From: Rummeliibacillus pycnus
GTDB lineage: Bacteria > Bacillota > Bacilli > Bacillales_A > Planococcaceae
DNA: 64,000 nt
Direction of reading: 5' to 3'
NCBI RefSeq assembly: GCF_002884495.1
Contig: NZ_KZ614145.1
Span: forward strand, 372,001 to 436,000
Shown here: positions 47,233 through 56,926 of the stretch, in pieces
Position numbering within the stretch: the stretch's first letter is position 1
Layout: each line of letters opens with the position of its first letter
Position numbers and translations under genes: made by a program
Notes under the pieces: generated by a model
The model's input: only the letters and a program-made list of their open reading frames with translations
Databases searched by the model: none
Told to the model about the DNA's origin: nothing

Positions 47233-47799
47233 ATGAACAGTCAAAAGAAAGAAATCATCCTAAATGAAATCTTATTCTGGAAAAAAAATAAACTATTACC
47301 TGAACATTATTGTGATTTTTTAACAACATTATATTCTCAAGGTGAAGAAATAAAGGATTACACAAGTTTAGAGGTAAGCGCATCAAAGTCAATATTAGCA
47401 GATAGTTCAAAAAAGAATAAATTGAAAATAATCATTTCATCTATTGTTACAGCTGTTTTATTGATCACACTATTTATTTTGAAAGCACCATTTGTTTTTA
47501 TTCCTGTCGTTTTAAGTATTAGTGCCATTATTGGTCTACTATTCTTTCTTTTTAAATATACACCGAATAAAACAATTATAAATACCTTTGCTTATGCTAC
47601 TTTAGCATTATTAGTGTTAGGTGTCTCTATTAAACTAGTAAATCTATTTTCTGACAAAAATACTGTGCTACTTTATAGTGTTCTTCTAGGAAATTGTATA
47701 TTATGGTTGATTTCGGGTAACTTATTAAAGTTAATTTATTTTAAAATTTCGGGAATAATCGGTTTAATCATTATTATTATTTATATGCTATTTTATTAA
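47233..47799 (+). CDS. Uncharacterised multi-pass membrane protein
   Basis: 188 aa, GGAGG upstream. A ~60-residue cytosolic N-terminus with the motif EILFWKKNKLLPEHYCDFLT, which recalls the YWLxxxLIPxxxxxFL N-terminal helix pairs of DUF2157-type proteins, then about five transmembrane segments from residue 61 to the end. No catalytic motif visible. Monocistronic behind the sigA terminator. Function unknown. Confidence 0.7.
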   Translation: MNSQKKEIILNEILFWKKNKLLPEHYCDFLTTLYSQGEEIKDYTSLEVSASKSILADSSKKNKLKIIISSIVTAVLLITLFILKAPFVFIPVVLSISAIIGLLFFLFKYTPNKTIINTFAYATLALLVLGVSIKLVNLFSDKNTVLLYSVLLGNCILWLISGNLLKLIYFKISGIIGLIIIIIYMLFY

Positions 47800-47827
47800 G
47801 GTTTAAAAAAAAATACATAGAAGGAGT

Positions 47828-47971
47828 TTTTAAAAGAAATTTTTGAACAATTAATTAAAACAGGAATAATGATATTGCTTTTGAAGAAACTTAAGATAAA
47901 GCAGGTGAATTTTTAGTAAGGTAATATTGAAAAAAAGATTGAGTTACAAAAGGAGTTCATATACTAGGTCT
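47828..47971 (+). pseudogene. Decayed small gene resembling a phasin-like protein
   Basis: Behind an intact GAAGGAG (47821-47827) the frame reads FLKEIFEQLIKTGI with no start codon; after a frame change it continues as DIAFEET, a stop, then DKAGEFLV, and later EKKIELQKEF. The pattern recalls the short phasin-family proteins (MKEIF..LI.TGIG.A..T.DKAEEFV.EL.KKGEL). Loss of the start, at least one frameshift and in-frame stops indicate decay. Family assignment is tentative. The remaining sequence up to cccA holds only its promoter region. Confidence 0.4.
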
Positions 47972-48245
47972 GTTTCAATTGTGATACTGTAATTTGAAAG
48001 TGCTTACATTAGTATATTAAGTAAGCGATATGGGTTGATATAAATTGTTAAAAATACCTTATCATTAAAAATTGGTAATTTAAAGGCGAAATGTGTATTA
48101 TTATGTCGGATTTGTCAAATTTGTCACAAACATACGAAAACTTGTTTAGAAAGTCTTTTCGTTTTAGCGGTTATGAAGTACAATATTAAGTGTTGAACTG
48201 ATTCTATTTATAGGAATAGATTGAACTTATTAGGGAGGGTAATTG

Positions 48246-48623
48246 ATGAAAAAGAATCCGATTATTCCGTATATTCTAATTATGGCTTTTGGTCTAGGTT
48301 TAATTTTCTTCATGTCTATTGACGGAGCAGATAAAAAAGCCGAAATCGCAAAAGGCGGAAAAGAAGCGAAAACTGAACAAACTGCTGGTAAAGGCGAAAC
48401 AGCTGGTGCAGCAGATCCAGAAGCAATCGCTAAAACAAAATGTATCTCTTGTCATGGAGATAACCTAAAAGGAAATGTAGGTCCAAACTTACATGGTACA
48501 GGTTTATCAGAAGCAGAAGTAAAAGATATTCTTACAAAAGGTAAAGGTAGCGGTATGCCACCTGGACTTGTTACAGGTGCAGAACTAGACGCTATGGCTA
48601 AATACATCTCTGGATTAAAATAA
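48246..48623 (+). CDS. cccA: Membrane-anchored cytochrome c-550
   Basis: 125 aa. N-terminal transmembrane anchor (IIPYILIMAFGLGLIFF), a Gly/Ala/Thr-rich linker, and a small class I cytochrome c domain with heme motif CISCH (Cys66, Cys69, His70) and probable axial Met in GKGSGMPPGL. Electron carrier on the outer membrane face feeding cytochrome oxidase. ATG 48246 has GGGAGGG at good spacing (TTG 48243 is in frame). Position after sigA is conserved in Bacillus. Confidence 0.95.
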   Translation: MKKNPIIPYILIMAFGLGLIFFMSIDGADKKAEIAKGGKEAKTEQTAGKGETAGAADPEAIAKTKCISCHGDNLKGNVGPNLHGTGLSEAEVKDILTKGKGSGMPPGLVTGAELDAMAKYISGLK

Positions 48624-48645
48624 TTTAATTCTTAAATATTCTCCT

Positions 48646-48677
48646 AACCCTTATCCTCTAGTGGATAAGGGTTTTTT
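48646..48677 (+). terminator. Intrinsic terminator after cccA
   Basis: 11-bp perfect stem AACCCTTATCC / GGATAAGGGTT, 6-nt loop, T run. Confidence 0.94.
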
Positions 48678-48752
48678 ATGTCTGAAACTTATCACTTTCC
48701 TATGAAAAGGAGCAATTTTCCGTTACAATACTACAAGAAGGAGGGCTATTAC

Positions 48753-49445
48753 TTGAATGCTCAAAAATTATCAAAACGACTTGAAAAAGTAGCTTCATTT
48801 GTACCACAAAATGCAATTGTTGCTGATATCGGAAGTGATCACGCGTATTTACCATGTTATTTAGTTTTAAACAACCTTGTCACAAGTGCAATTGCTGGTG
48901 AAGTTGTAAAAGGCCCTTATGAATCAGCATGTCATGAAGTACAAAAAGAAGGTTTACAAGAGAAAATTACAGTACGTCTAGCGGATGGTTTACAAGCAAT
49001 AGAACAAGACGATCATGTAACAGCAATAACAATTGCAGGAATGGGCGGACCTTTAATAGCATCTATTTTGGAAAAAGACGTCGATCGATTAATAAGTGTC
49101 AAACGACTAATTCTTCAACCGAATATACATGCCGTTGCCATTCGAGAATGGGCTGTACGTCGCAATTGGAAAATCATTGAAGAAGAAATAGTAAAAGAAG
49201 ATGACAAAATCTATGAGATATTAGTTCTTGAAAAGGGAGAAGAGTCACTTTCGGAACAACAGCTTCTACTTGGTCCAGTTTTAATGCAACAACAAAATGC
49301 AGTCTTCAAAGAAAAGTGGAATCGAGAAATCCAACAATGGCAACATGTATTAACGGCGCTAGAAAAAGCGGAACAAACGGATGACATTATCAAAAAAACA
49401 CAAGAGCTGCAACAACGTATTGAAATGGTGAAGGAGGTCTTATAA
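48753..49445 (+). CDS. trmK: tRNA (adenine(22)-N1)-methyltransferase TrmK
   Basis: 230 aa from TTG 48753 with AAGGAGGG upstream; the frame is open to 48678 but that start abuts the cccA terminator. Rossmann methyltransferase with VADIGSDHAYLPCYLV (motif I) and ITIAGMGGPLIASIL (motif IV region), and a helical C-terminal coiled coil (LTALEKAEQTDDIIKKTQEL). Forms m1A22 in tRNA-Ser/Tyr. Two nucleotides before the Nif3-like gene. Confidence 0.95.
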   Translation: MNAQKLSKRLEKVASFVPQNAIVADIGSDHAYLPCYLVLNNLVTSAIAGEVVKGPYESACHEVQKEGLQEKITVRLADGLQAIEQDDHVTAITIAGMGGPLIASILEKDVDRLISVKRLILQPNIHAVAIREWAVRRNWKIIEEEIVKEDDKIYEILVLEKGEESLSEQQLLLGPVLMQQQNAVFKEKWNREIQQWQHVLTALEKAEQTDDIIKKTQELQQRIEMVKEVL

Positions 49446-49447
49446 CG

Positions 49448-50566
49448 ATGAAGCAAACAAATGGACAACAAATTATTCAGATTTTTGAGTCCTGGTCTCC
49501 AAAGAAAATTGCAGCAAAGGATGGGGATCCTATTGGTTTAGCAATTGGCACATTAAATAAACCTGTTTCAAACGTTTTAGTCACTTTAGATGTAAATGAA
49601 GCCGTTGTGGATGAAGCAATAGAAAATGGCTGCGAATTAATTATTGCTCATCATCCCCCAATCTTTAGAAAATTAGCGAATATACGTACAGACCTACCAA
49701 AGGGAAAACTCATCGAAAAATGTATAAAAAATGATATCGCTGTTTATGCAGCACATACAAATCTAGACGTTGCAGAGGGGGGAGTAAATGACCTTCTAGC
49801 GGATGCATTGCAACTAAAAAATTGCGAAGTACTTGTACCTACATTTGCAGAGAAAATGTATAAACTTGCCGTTTATGTTCCTGTAGATCATGCAGAAATG
49901 TTACGCCAAGCATTGGCCGGTGCTGGTGCTGGTCAAATAGGAGACTATGATTCATGCAGTTATACCGTTACTGGAGAAGGAAGATATAGAGCTTTAGATG
50001 GAGCACATCCTTTTTTGGGCGAAGTTGGAAAACTACATACAGAGCCTGAAGTGAAAATAGAAGTGGTTGTTGCTGAATCAAGCAAAAACAAAGTCTTACG
50101 TGCAATGTTAAATCATCATCCATATGAAGAACCTGCATACGATTTATTTGTTTTAGAAACCCCTGCAAAAGAAATGGGATTAGGAAGAATCGGTACAGTG
50201 GCTACAATGTCTCTAAAAGAATTTGCTGAACATGTGAAGAAGACATTAAATGTACCAAAAGTAAGAGTTGTTGGGGATTTGAATTCAATGATTAAAAAAG
50301 TTGCAGTTCTTGGTGGTGATGGGAACAAATATATCTATGATGCAAAAAGAGCAGGCGCTGATGTATTTGTAACAGGAGATATGTATTTCCATGTGGCCCA
50401 AGATGCTGAAAGCTTAGGATTACATATAGTAGATCCAGGTCATCATGTTGAAAGTGTGATGAAAGTAGGTGTCGTAGAGAAAATGACTAAACTTTGTGCA
50501 CATCATAAAGTGGAATGTGTATTTATTCCTTCGAAACTTTCAACAGAACCATTCCAATTCATTTGA
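49448..50566 (+). CDS. Nif3-like dinuclear metal center hexameric protein (DUF34)
   Basis: 372 aa, the long Firmicutes form (B. subtilis YqfO). Metal ligands in IAHHPPIF, AAHTNLDVAEGG and GHHVES near the C-terminus; the middle ~100 residues (YKLAVYVPVDHAEMLRQALA onward) are the inserted PII-like domain. Often labelled GTP cyclohydrolase I type 2, but the activity is unsettled; a role with the adjacent trmK is suggested by conserved pairing. RBS AAGGAGGT. Confidence 0.93.
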   Translation: MKQTNGQQIIQIFESWSPKKIAAKDGDPIGLAIGTLNKPVSNVLVTLDVNEAVVDEAIENGCELIIAHHPPIFRKLANIRTDLPKGKLIEKCIKNDIAVYAAHTNLDVAEGGVNDLLADALQLKNCEVLVPTFAEKMYKLAVYVPVDHAEMLRQALAGAGAGQIGDYDSCSYTVTGEGRYRALDGAHPFLGEVGKLHTEPEVKIEVVVAESSKNKVLRAMLNHHPYEEPAYDLFVLETPAKEMGLGRIGTVATMSLKEFAEHVKKTLNVPKVRVVGDLNSMIKKVAVLGGDGNKYIYDAKRAGADVFVTGDMYFHVAQDAESLGLHIVDPGHHVESVMKVGVVEKMTKLCAHHKVECVFIPSKLSTEPFQFI

Positions 50567-50599
50567 TATTCTTTATATGCTGCCATAAAGATGTCAGAA

Positions 50600-50645
50600 A
50601 AAAGAGCTTCTATTGAGTCCAAAATAACTTAATAGAAGCTCTTTT
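50600..50645. terminator. Bidirectional terminator between nif3-like gene and ispH
   Basis: 15-bp perfect stem AAAAGAGCTTCTATT / AATAGAAGCTCTTTT between convergent genes, A-rich before and T-rich after. Confidence 0.9.
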
Positions 50646-50698
50646 CTGCCACCAAAATAATCATCTTCTTAGCAGATTAAGAAGATGTAAGGAACTTA

Positions 50699-51682
50699 TT
50701 ATTTTTGGGATATATTATAAGGTAAGATTTTCTCAACAGGTGCAGGTTGCTTTATCTTAGGTAAAATTTTATCTAAAGTTACTGTACGAGATAAATCATG
50801 AGTTGCTGGATCATTTGGATCATATTGTTCTAAGAATTTGATAACCTCTTTTACAATTGGAGTTGGAGTAGAAGCACCGGCAGTTACACCTACTTTTTTA
50901 ACTCCCTCAAGCCATTCTAATTTAAGTTCGGATAAATCTGCAATACGATAAGACTTCGTATGGGCAATCTCTTCAGATACTTGTGTTAAACGATTAGAGT
51001 TATTACTTTTGGGATCACCAACAACAATCAGTAAATCTGCATCACCCGCTTGTTTTGCAACGGCTTCTTGACGAACTTGAGTGGCTAAGCAAATTTCTTT
51101 ATGAACTTCAATATTTGGGTATTTTTCTTTTAAACGATCCATTAAATGAGCAACGTCCCATTGGCTCATCGTTGTTTGATTGGTCACAAGAATTTTATCT
51201 CGTTCTAATTGTAATTGATCGATATCTTCAACACTTTGAACTAAAAAAACATGACCTGGAGCAACACCAATAGCACCTTCTGGTTCAGGATGCCCTTTTT
51301 TTCCGATATAAATAATATCGTAGCCATGGGCTGATTTTTCTTTTATTAAGTCATGAGTAACTGTTACATCAGGACATGTTGCGTCGATAGCAATCAATCC
51401 TTTTTTTCGTGCTAATTCTCGAACTTCGGGAGAAACACCATGAGCAGTGAAAATGACTGTACCTTTATCTACTTTATCTAAAATTTCTAAGCGGTTTTTT
51501 CCGTCTAATGTGATGATGCCATCTTGTTCGAATGCATCGGTTACGTGTTTATTGTGAACAATCATACCAAGAATATAAATTGGTCTTGGTAGTGTTTTGT
51601 CTAAGGCTGCATTACGTGCGATGACCATAGCATCAACAACGCCATAGCAGTAACCTCGTGGTGTGATTTTAATGACTTCCAT
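50699..51682 (-). CDS. ispH: 4-hydroxy-3-methylbut-2-enyl diphosphate reductase IspH
   Basis: 327 aa from the ATG giving MEVIKI; AAAGGAG lies upstream within the longer frame. Last step of the MEP isoprenoid pathway, producing IPP and DMAPP. The three [4Fe-4S] cysteines are in [11 protein letters not shown] (Cys12), DATCPDVT and [20 protein letters not shown] and [10 protein letters not shown] hold the substrate histidine/glutamate. Supplies undecaprenyl and menaquinone precursors used by DgkA-type and quinone enzymes of the cell. Confidence 0.96.
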   Translation of the reverse strand: MEVIKITPRGYCYGVVDAMVIARNAALDKTLPRPIYILGMIVHNKHVTDAFEQDGIITLDGKNRLEILDKVDKGTVIFTAHGVSPEVRELARKKGLIAIDATCPDVTVTHDLIKEKSAHGYDIIYIGKKGHPEPEGAIGVAPGHVFLVQSVEDIDQLQLERDKILVTNQTTMSQWDVAHLMDRLKEKYPNIEVHKEICLATQVRQEAVAKQAGDADLLIVVGDPKSNNSNRLTQVSEEIAHTKSYRIADLSELKLEWLEGVKKVGVTAGASTPTPIVKEVIKFLEQYDPNDPATHDLSRTVTLDKILPKIKQPAPVEKILPYNISQK

Positions 51683-51761
51683 GATTCGAACTCCTTTCAA
51701 TGCTCGCTACGTATTATTATAACGGACTCAGGTTTTGAATACAAAACAATCGTTTAGATCG

Positions 51762-52520
51762 TTATAGTGGAGGTTGGAAAATACGAGGTTTAGATGGGCG
51801 ACTTTGTTGTGTAAATTGAGGTTGTTGCTGCTGTTGTTGTTGCATAGTCTGTCTATTTCTACCAAATTTAAATTTTATAGGTCCTCTAGGTGAACCTTCA
51901 TTATTTGAAACGGGACCAGCAGGATCTCCCGCTGTATTAGCATTTGGTATTGATTGGAATCCTTTATACAGTCTATATAAAGCAGGGAGATTTTGGAACA
52001 TCGGTGAAATTTGCTTCACCATGGGAGTGAATTTTTGTGCAGTATTAAATAACTGATCAGCTGTATTTAAGTATTGTTCTAATTTTGCAAATCCACCAAG
52101 TGAGTTTGCAGCACCTGCTGCAGTATTTGCAGCTCCTGCAGCATTTGCTACACCTGCAGCATTACCAGCTGCTTGTGCTGCTCTTGCAGCACCACCAAAA
52201 CCTGCATCTCTTGCCAGCGCTCTTGCCGAATTTGCTGCGTTTCCTGCAGCACCTGCAACTCTTCCTGCATTGTTAAAATTATTTACACCTCTTGCAAATG
52301 CTTGAGCAACGCCTCCAAAATTGCCTGGGTTTCTAGGAATAGCTTGAGCACCACCTGCAAAATTGCCAATCCCTCTAGGGAAAGGTTGGGGACTACCAGG
52401 AAAATTGCCAAATCCCCCTGGTGAAGGGAATGGCATGGGTCTCATCATTTGTTGCATAGGATATGGATTGAAATTTCTTTGAAAAGAATTACCATATGGG
52501 AAATAGGATGGGTAAACCAT
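51762..52520 (-). CDS. yqfQ: YqfQ/VrrA-like repeat protein
   Basis: 252 aa low-complexity protein. N-terminus rich in Pro/Phe/Met; residues 36-91 are tandem 14-residue repeats of pattern GxGNFxGxxQAxxR; residues 85-145 are Ala/Asn/Gly-rich repeats (AAGNAAGVANAAGAANTAAG); then a more ordered segment LEQYLNTADQLFNTAQKF and a Gln run (QQQQQQQQ) before a basic tail. The locus matches B. subtilis yqfQ and B. anthracis vrrA, a known variable-number repeat gene. Function unknown, possibly spore surface. Confidence 0.82.
   Translation of the reverse strand: MVYPSYFPYGNSFQRNFNPYPMQQMMRPMPFPSPGGFGNFPGSPQPFPRGIGNFAGGAQAIPRNPGNFGGVAQAFARGVNNFNNAGRVAGAAGNAANSARALARDAGFGGAARAAQAAGNAAGVANAAGAANTAAGAANSLGGFAKLEQYLNTADQLFNTAQKFTPMVKQISPMFQNLPALYRLYKGFQSIPNANTAGDPAGPVSNNEGSPRGPIKFKFGRNRQTMQQQQQQQPQFTQQSRPSKPRIFQPPL
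52248..52415 (-). repeat. 42-bp coding tandem repeat in yqfQ
   Basis: Four consecutive 14-codon units beginning at residues 36, 50, 64 and 78, the last degenerate. The repeat unit is a multiple of three, so copy-number changes would keep the frame. Confidence 0.7.
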
Positions 52521-52680
52521 AAAATTCTCCTTTCATTTTGTAAAGATCAACCAATAAAACAAAATGGAAAAATCGCCACAGCAATTGACGAATGTTCTAT
52601 TAATAGATATCATATGCAAATGGTCTACTTAATGTACGAATCGTGATACAATGATTGAAGTAAGTTAGGAGGGACAATTT

Positions 52681-53979
52681 ATGTCCAAATATACAGATTA
52701 TAATTTTCAGCCTTTTTTACGAGAGGCTATCCAAAATTTAGGTTTTACAGAACCAACCCCAATTCAAAAGGAAATGATTCCACTTATATTGAAAGGGAAA
52801 AGTGCAATTGGTCAAGCGCATACCGGAACAGGGAAGACACATAGTTTTTTAATTCCAATTGTTGAGCGTATTCGCCAAGACAAACAAGAGGTACAAGCTG
52901 TAATCACTGCACCAACTCGTGAATTAGCGACACAAATTAATGCTGAGCTACACAAATTAATCGATGAAACAGAAATCCAAGCAAAATTATTTATCGGAGG
53001 TACGGATAAAAAGCGCTCTATCGAGAAACTAAAAACACAACCTCAAATTGTCGTTGGTACACCTGGTCGAATTCGTGATTTAGTGAACGAACAAGCGTTA
53101 CTTGTGCACACTGCTACAATACTAGTTATTGATGAAGCAGATCTTGCCTTCGATATGGGCTTTATTGAAGATATCGATCAATTTGCATCTCAAATGCCAG
53201 ATACACTCGAAATGTATGTTTTCTCTGCAACAGTACCAGAAAGCTTACAACCTTTCTTGAAAAAATACATGGAATCACCTGTTCATATTCATATGGATGA
53301 TAAGAAACCAGTTGCAGAAAACTTAGATTTTTATTTAATTCCGACTCGTAGTAAATCGAAAAATAGTAAGCTGTTAGAAGTAATGGATGCCATTAATCCA
53401 TATTTAGCGATCATCTTTACGAATACTCGTAAACAGGCAGAATATGTAGCAAATTTTCTTGCTAATAATGGACATCGAGTAGGGCAAATTCATGGGGATT
53501 TATCTCCTCGTGATCGTAAGAAAATGATGAAACAAATTCGTGACCTTGAATTTCAATATATTGTCGCTACTGATTTAGCTGCTCGAGGAATCGATATACC
53601 AGGCGTTAGTCATGTTATTAACTATGAATTACCTCAGGATTTAGAATTCTTTATCCACCGTGTTGGTCGAACAGCACGTGCAGGGAACAAAGGACTTGCC
53701 ATTACTATATTCGAACCATCTGATGAAGATGCAATCGCACGCGTTGAAAAAATGGGCATTCCATTTGTTCAAAAGGATATCAAAAATGGCGAAATTGTCG
53801 AAATGAAAGAACGTCATGCACGACAAAATCGTGAGAAAAAAGTAGATGAAATTGACCAAATCGCAAAGGCTCGTGTTCGTAAACCGAAAAAAGTAAAACC
53901 TGGCTATAAACGAAACATGCGCTGGGAAATGGACAAGATTAAGAAAAAAGAAAGACGTAAACGTAATCGTCAACGCTAG
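52681..53979 (+). CDS. cshB: DEAD-box RNA helicase CshB
   Basis: 432 aa. ATP-dependent RNA unwinding, cold-shock and RNA-decay related. Q motif [13 protein letters not shown], motif [10 protein letters not shown], Ia [19 protein letters not shown] (DEAD), [40 protein letters not shown]. The basic C-terminal tail ([20 protein letters not shown]) is typical of CshB. RBS TAGGAGG. A TACAAT -10 lies at 52647-52652. Seventeen nt before nfo. Confidence 0.95.
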   Translation: MSKYTDYNFQPFLREAIQNLGFTEPTPIQKEMIPLILKGKSAIGQAHTGTGKTHSFLIPIVERIRQDKQEVQAVITAPTRELATQINAELHKLIDETEIQAKLFIGGTDKKRSIEKLKTQPQIVVGTPGRIRDLVNEQALLVHTATILVIDEADLAFDMGFIEDIDQFASQMPDTLEMYVFSATVPESLQPFLKKYMESPVHIHMDDKKPVAENLDFYLIPTRSKSKNSKLLEVMDAINPYLAIIFTNTRKQAEYVANFLANNGHRVGQIHGDLSPRDRKKMMKQIRDLEFQYIVATDLAARGIDIPGVSHVINYELPQDLEFFIHRVGRTARAGNKGLAITIFEPSDEDAIARVEKMGIPFVQKDIKNGEIVEMKERHARQNREKKVDEIDQIAKARVRKPKKVKPGYKRNMRWEMDKIKKKERRKRNRQR

Positions 53980-53996
53980 AAAGGGGATTTACGAAC

Positions 53997-54887
53997 ATGT
54001 TAATAGGTTCTCATGTATCTATGAGTGGGAAAAAAATGCTGCTTGCTTCAAGTGAAGAAGCAGCTTCCTATGGTGCCTCCACATTTATGATCTATACAGG
54101 TGCTCCTCAAAATACCCGTCGAAAACCGATTGAAGATTTGAATATAGAAGCTGGTTTAGCACATATGAAAGAGCATGGTTTATCGAATATCGTTGTGCAT
54201 GCTCCCTATATCATAAACATTGCCAATACAACAAAACCTGAAGTTTTCGCTCTTGGAGTAGATTTCTTACAAAAAGAAATTGAAAGAACAGCTGCAATTG
54301 GTGCGACACAAATCGTATTACATCCAGGTGCCCATGTTGGTGCTGGTGCGGATGTAGGGATTGCGAAAATTATTGAAGGGTTAAATGAAGTCTTATCTGC
54401 TGATTACCCAGTTCAAATCGCTTTAGAAACAATGGCAGGTAAAGGATCAGAATGTGGTCGTACATTCGAAGAGTTAGCTAAAATTATAGATGGTGTTACA
54501 AATAATGATCGCCTATCTGTATGTTATGATACTTGCCATACACATGATGCTGGTTATGATATTATCCATGATTTTGATGGAGTTTTAGAGCATTTTGATA
54601 AAGTTATTGGTGTTGAACGTATTAAAGTACTACATATCAATGATAGTAAAAATGTATGTGGAGCAGCAAAAGACCGTCACGAAAATATTGGCTTTGGTCA
54701 TATTGGTTTTGAGGCTCTAAATCGAATCGTACATCATGAAGCTTTTACAGGAATTCCGAAAATCCTTGAAACACCATGGGTTGGAACAGATGCAAAAAAC
54801 AAAAAAGCACCATATGCATACGAAATTGAAATGTTCCGTTCTGAGAAATTTATGCCTGAAAAAATCGAAGCATTACGGGGAGAATAA
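53997..54887 (+). CDS. nfo: Endonuclease IV (AP endonuclease)
   Basis: 296 aa TIM-barrel enzyme with three Zn ions that incises abasic sites. Ligand motifs [44 protein letters not shown] and [10 protein letters not shown] are all present; ILETPW ends the core. Cotranscribed with cshB and closed by a long terminator, ending the conserved backbone of the window. Confidence 0.97.
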   Translation: MLIGSHVSMSGKKMLLASSEEAASYGASTFMIYTGAPQNTRRKPIEDLNIEAGLAHMKEHGLSNIVVHAPYIINIANTTKPEVFALGVDFLQKEIERTAAIGATQIVLHPGAHVGAGADVGIAKIIEGLNEVLSADYPVQIALETMAGKGSECGRTFEELAKIIDGVTNNDRLSVCYDTCHTHDAGYDIIHDFDGVLEHFDKVIGVERIKVLHINDSKNVCGAAKDRHENIGFGHIGFEALNRIVHHEAFTGIPKILETPWVGTDAKNKKAPYAYEIEMFRSEKFMPEKIEALRGE

Positions 54888-54901
54888 GAATTATTTGATA
54901 T

Positions 54902-54948
54902 GCCCATCTCATTTACTCATAAAGAGTAAATGAGATGGGCTATTTTTC
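54902..54948 (+). terminator. Intrinsic terminator after nfo
   Basis: 17-bp perfect stem GCCCATCTCATTTACTC / GAGTAAATGAGATGGGC, 5-nt loop, T-rich tail. Confidence 0.95.
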
Positions 54949-55127
54949 TCTTTTAGAGATAACAACAGAAGGATAAATTTTGATAGTATAAACGCAAAGA
55001 TGCTTGAATATTCATTCTTTTTTACGAAAATAAAATTGTATATTTAAGGATATAATGACATAATTGACGAAATAAGCTTCATCATTTCGACTGGAATTTG
55101 AGGGGGATAAATGGGGTGTATGGATCA

Positions 55128-56714
55128 ATGAAAAAGCTTTGGTATGGTGGAACAATTTATACAATGGAACAAGAAAATGAAACGGTTGAGGCCGTTCTCG
55201 TAGAAGATGAAAAAATCATTGCAATTGGACACTATGACGAATTAATAAGACAAGCAGACGAGCAAATCAATTTACATGGTGCGACAATGTATCCAGGATT
55301 TGTGGATAGTCATCTCCATATGATTTTTCAAGGGGAAAAATTGATTTGGCTTGATTTATCAACAGCAAATTCTGCTGAAGAAATGCTAGAAATGGTAAAT
55401 GAAGCATCGAAGTCAATACCAAATGATCAATGGTTATTTGCTGATGGGTGGAATGAAAATAACTTTGCGGATAAACGAATTCCTACTGTGGCCGAGCTTG
55501 ATGCCATTCGTAAGGAACCAATTTTATTGAAAAGAGTGTGTCATCATGTTGTGTTGTGTAATACAGCTGCCCTAGAAGCAGGTGGAATATCTGAAAAAAG
55601 TGAATCACCAGCAGGGGGAGAAATTGGAAGAGGGAAAGACGGTAAATTAAATGGTCTGTTATATGATAATGCAGCTGACCTTGTTACCGCAGCTATCCAA
55701 AGAGAAGGAGAAGCATATATTGATACGCTTACAGCTGAACTTAATAGTGCTGTCAATCAAATGTTGTCACTAGGATTAACAGGTGGTCACACTGAGGATA
55801 TGCATTATTTTGGAGAATATATCAATCCTCTGACGGCCTTTCGACGTGTAATTGGCGAAAATCATCATTTTAGAGTGAATTTATTGCGTCATCATGCTGT
55901 TTTCAAAGATATGATGGAGGCAAATGTTGAGTTCGATGAGCCCTTTATTGAACCTGGCGCAATGAAAATTTTTACGGATGGTTCATTAGGTGGTTCTACA
56001 GCGGCACTTTCAAAACCCTATGCAGATAATCTTAAGAAGTACGGTCTGTTTATTCATACAGATGAAGAAATGGAAAATCTTGTAAAACTTGCGCGTAAAT
56101 TCAATGAAGTCATTGCTGTACATATGATTGGTGATGCAGGAGCAGCACAAATCTTGCAGGTTATCGAAAAATATCCAGCACCAAGAGGTAAGAGAGATCG
56201 CTTAATCCACGCGTCAGTTTTACGTGAAGATTTGATTGAAAGGATCGTAAAATTACCTGTTGTTGTAGATGCCCAACCAGCATTTGTATCATCAGATTTT
56301 CCATGGATTATAGAGCGTCTCGGTGAGGATCGATTAGACTATGTCTATCCTTGGAAAACACTATTAAATTGTAATGTTATGTGTGCAGCGGGAACGGATG
56401 CACCAATTGAAAACATCAACCCACTCTCCACAATTTACGCAGCAGTAGAACGTAAAAAGCCACATACAACAGGAGAAGGTTATGTACCAGAACAAAAAGT
56501 GACTCGTTATGAAGCCATTCGAATGTATACAGTTGGAAGTGCACAAGCAATTGGGAAAGAACACGAGCGTGGCTTGATCAAGCCAGGATATGATGCAGAC
56601 TTTTCAATTTTTGACCGAGATCTTTTTAAAGGGTCATCAGAAGATATGCTTAAAGCAAAGGCAGTAAAAACGGTTGTAGCAGGACGCGTAGTATTTGAAC
56701 GTGCGAATGTTTAA
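55128..56714 (+). CDS. Amidohydrolase family 3 (YtcJ-like)
   Basis: About 528 aa metal-dependent hydrolase. Composite beta-sandwich plus TIM barrel; His62-x-His64 in FVDSHLHM, Lys/carbamate region, HMIGDAGA, and AGTDAPIENINPL supplying the final Asp. YtcJ-type members hydrolyse amide or ester bonds of small molecules; no substrate can be read here. ATG 55128 has GGGGTG 9 nt upstream, but GTG 55116 behind AGGGGG is also possible (adds 4 residues). Monocistronic. Confidence 0.88.
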   Translation: MKKLWYGGTIYTMEQENETVEAVLVEDEKIIAIGHYDELIRQADEQINLHGATMYPGFVDSHLHMIFQGEKLIWLDLSTANSAEEMLEMVNEASKSIPNDQWLFADGWNENNFADKRIPTVAELDAIRKEPILLKRVCHHVVLCNTAALEAGGISEKSESPAGGEIGRGKDGKLNGLLYDNAADLVTAAIQREGEAYIDTLTAELNSAVNQMLSLGLTGGHTEDMHYFGEYINPLTAFRRVIGENHHFRVNLLRHHAVFKDMMEANVEFDEPFIEPGAMKIFTDGSLGGSTAALSKPYADNLKKYGLFIHTDEEMENLVKLARKFNEVIAVHMIGDAGAAQILQVIEKYPAPRGKRDRLIHASVLREDLIERIVKLPVVVDAQPAFVSSDFPWIIERLGEDRLDYVYPWKTLLNCNVMCAAGTDAPIENINPLSTIYAAVERKKPHTTGEGYVPEQKVTRYEAIRMYTVGSAQAIGKEHERGLIKPGYDADFSIFDRDLFKGSSEDMLKAKAVKTVVAGRVVFERANV

Positions 56715-56733
56715 CTAAACATAAATAGGATAG

Positions 56734-56772
56734 AAAAGACTTAGTAGACAAAAGTTTGCTAAGTCTTTTTTA
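56734..56772 (+). terminator. Intrinsic terminator after the amidohydrolase gene
   Basis: 11-bp stem AAAAGACTTAG / CTAAGTCTTTT, 14-nt loop, T run. Confidence 0.9.
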
Positions 56773-56926
56773 TTAAAACGAGGATATTTATTAGATAGTT
56801 TTTGTTGGAATTTAACACAAGAAATAGACAATAACCTTTGTAATTAAGAAAGAAAATCTTCGTTAATATTTAATTAAACATTCAAAATAGTACAGATTAA
56901 AATATTAAAAAACGGGGGCATGAGAT

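Noticed and set aside
55064-55072. TGACGAA upstream of the amidohydrolase gene as a Spo0A box
   Set aside because: A single degenerate heptamer in an AT-rich spacer with no promoter at fixed distance; expected by chance.
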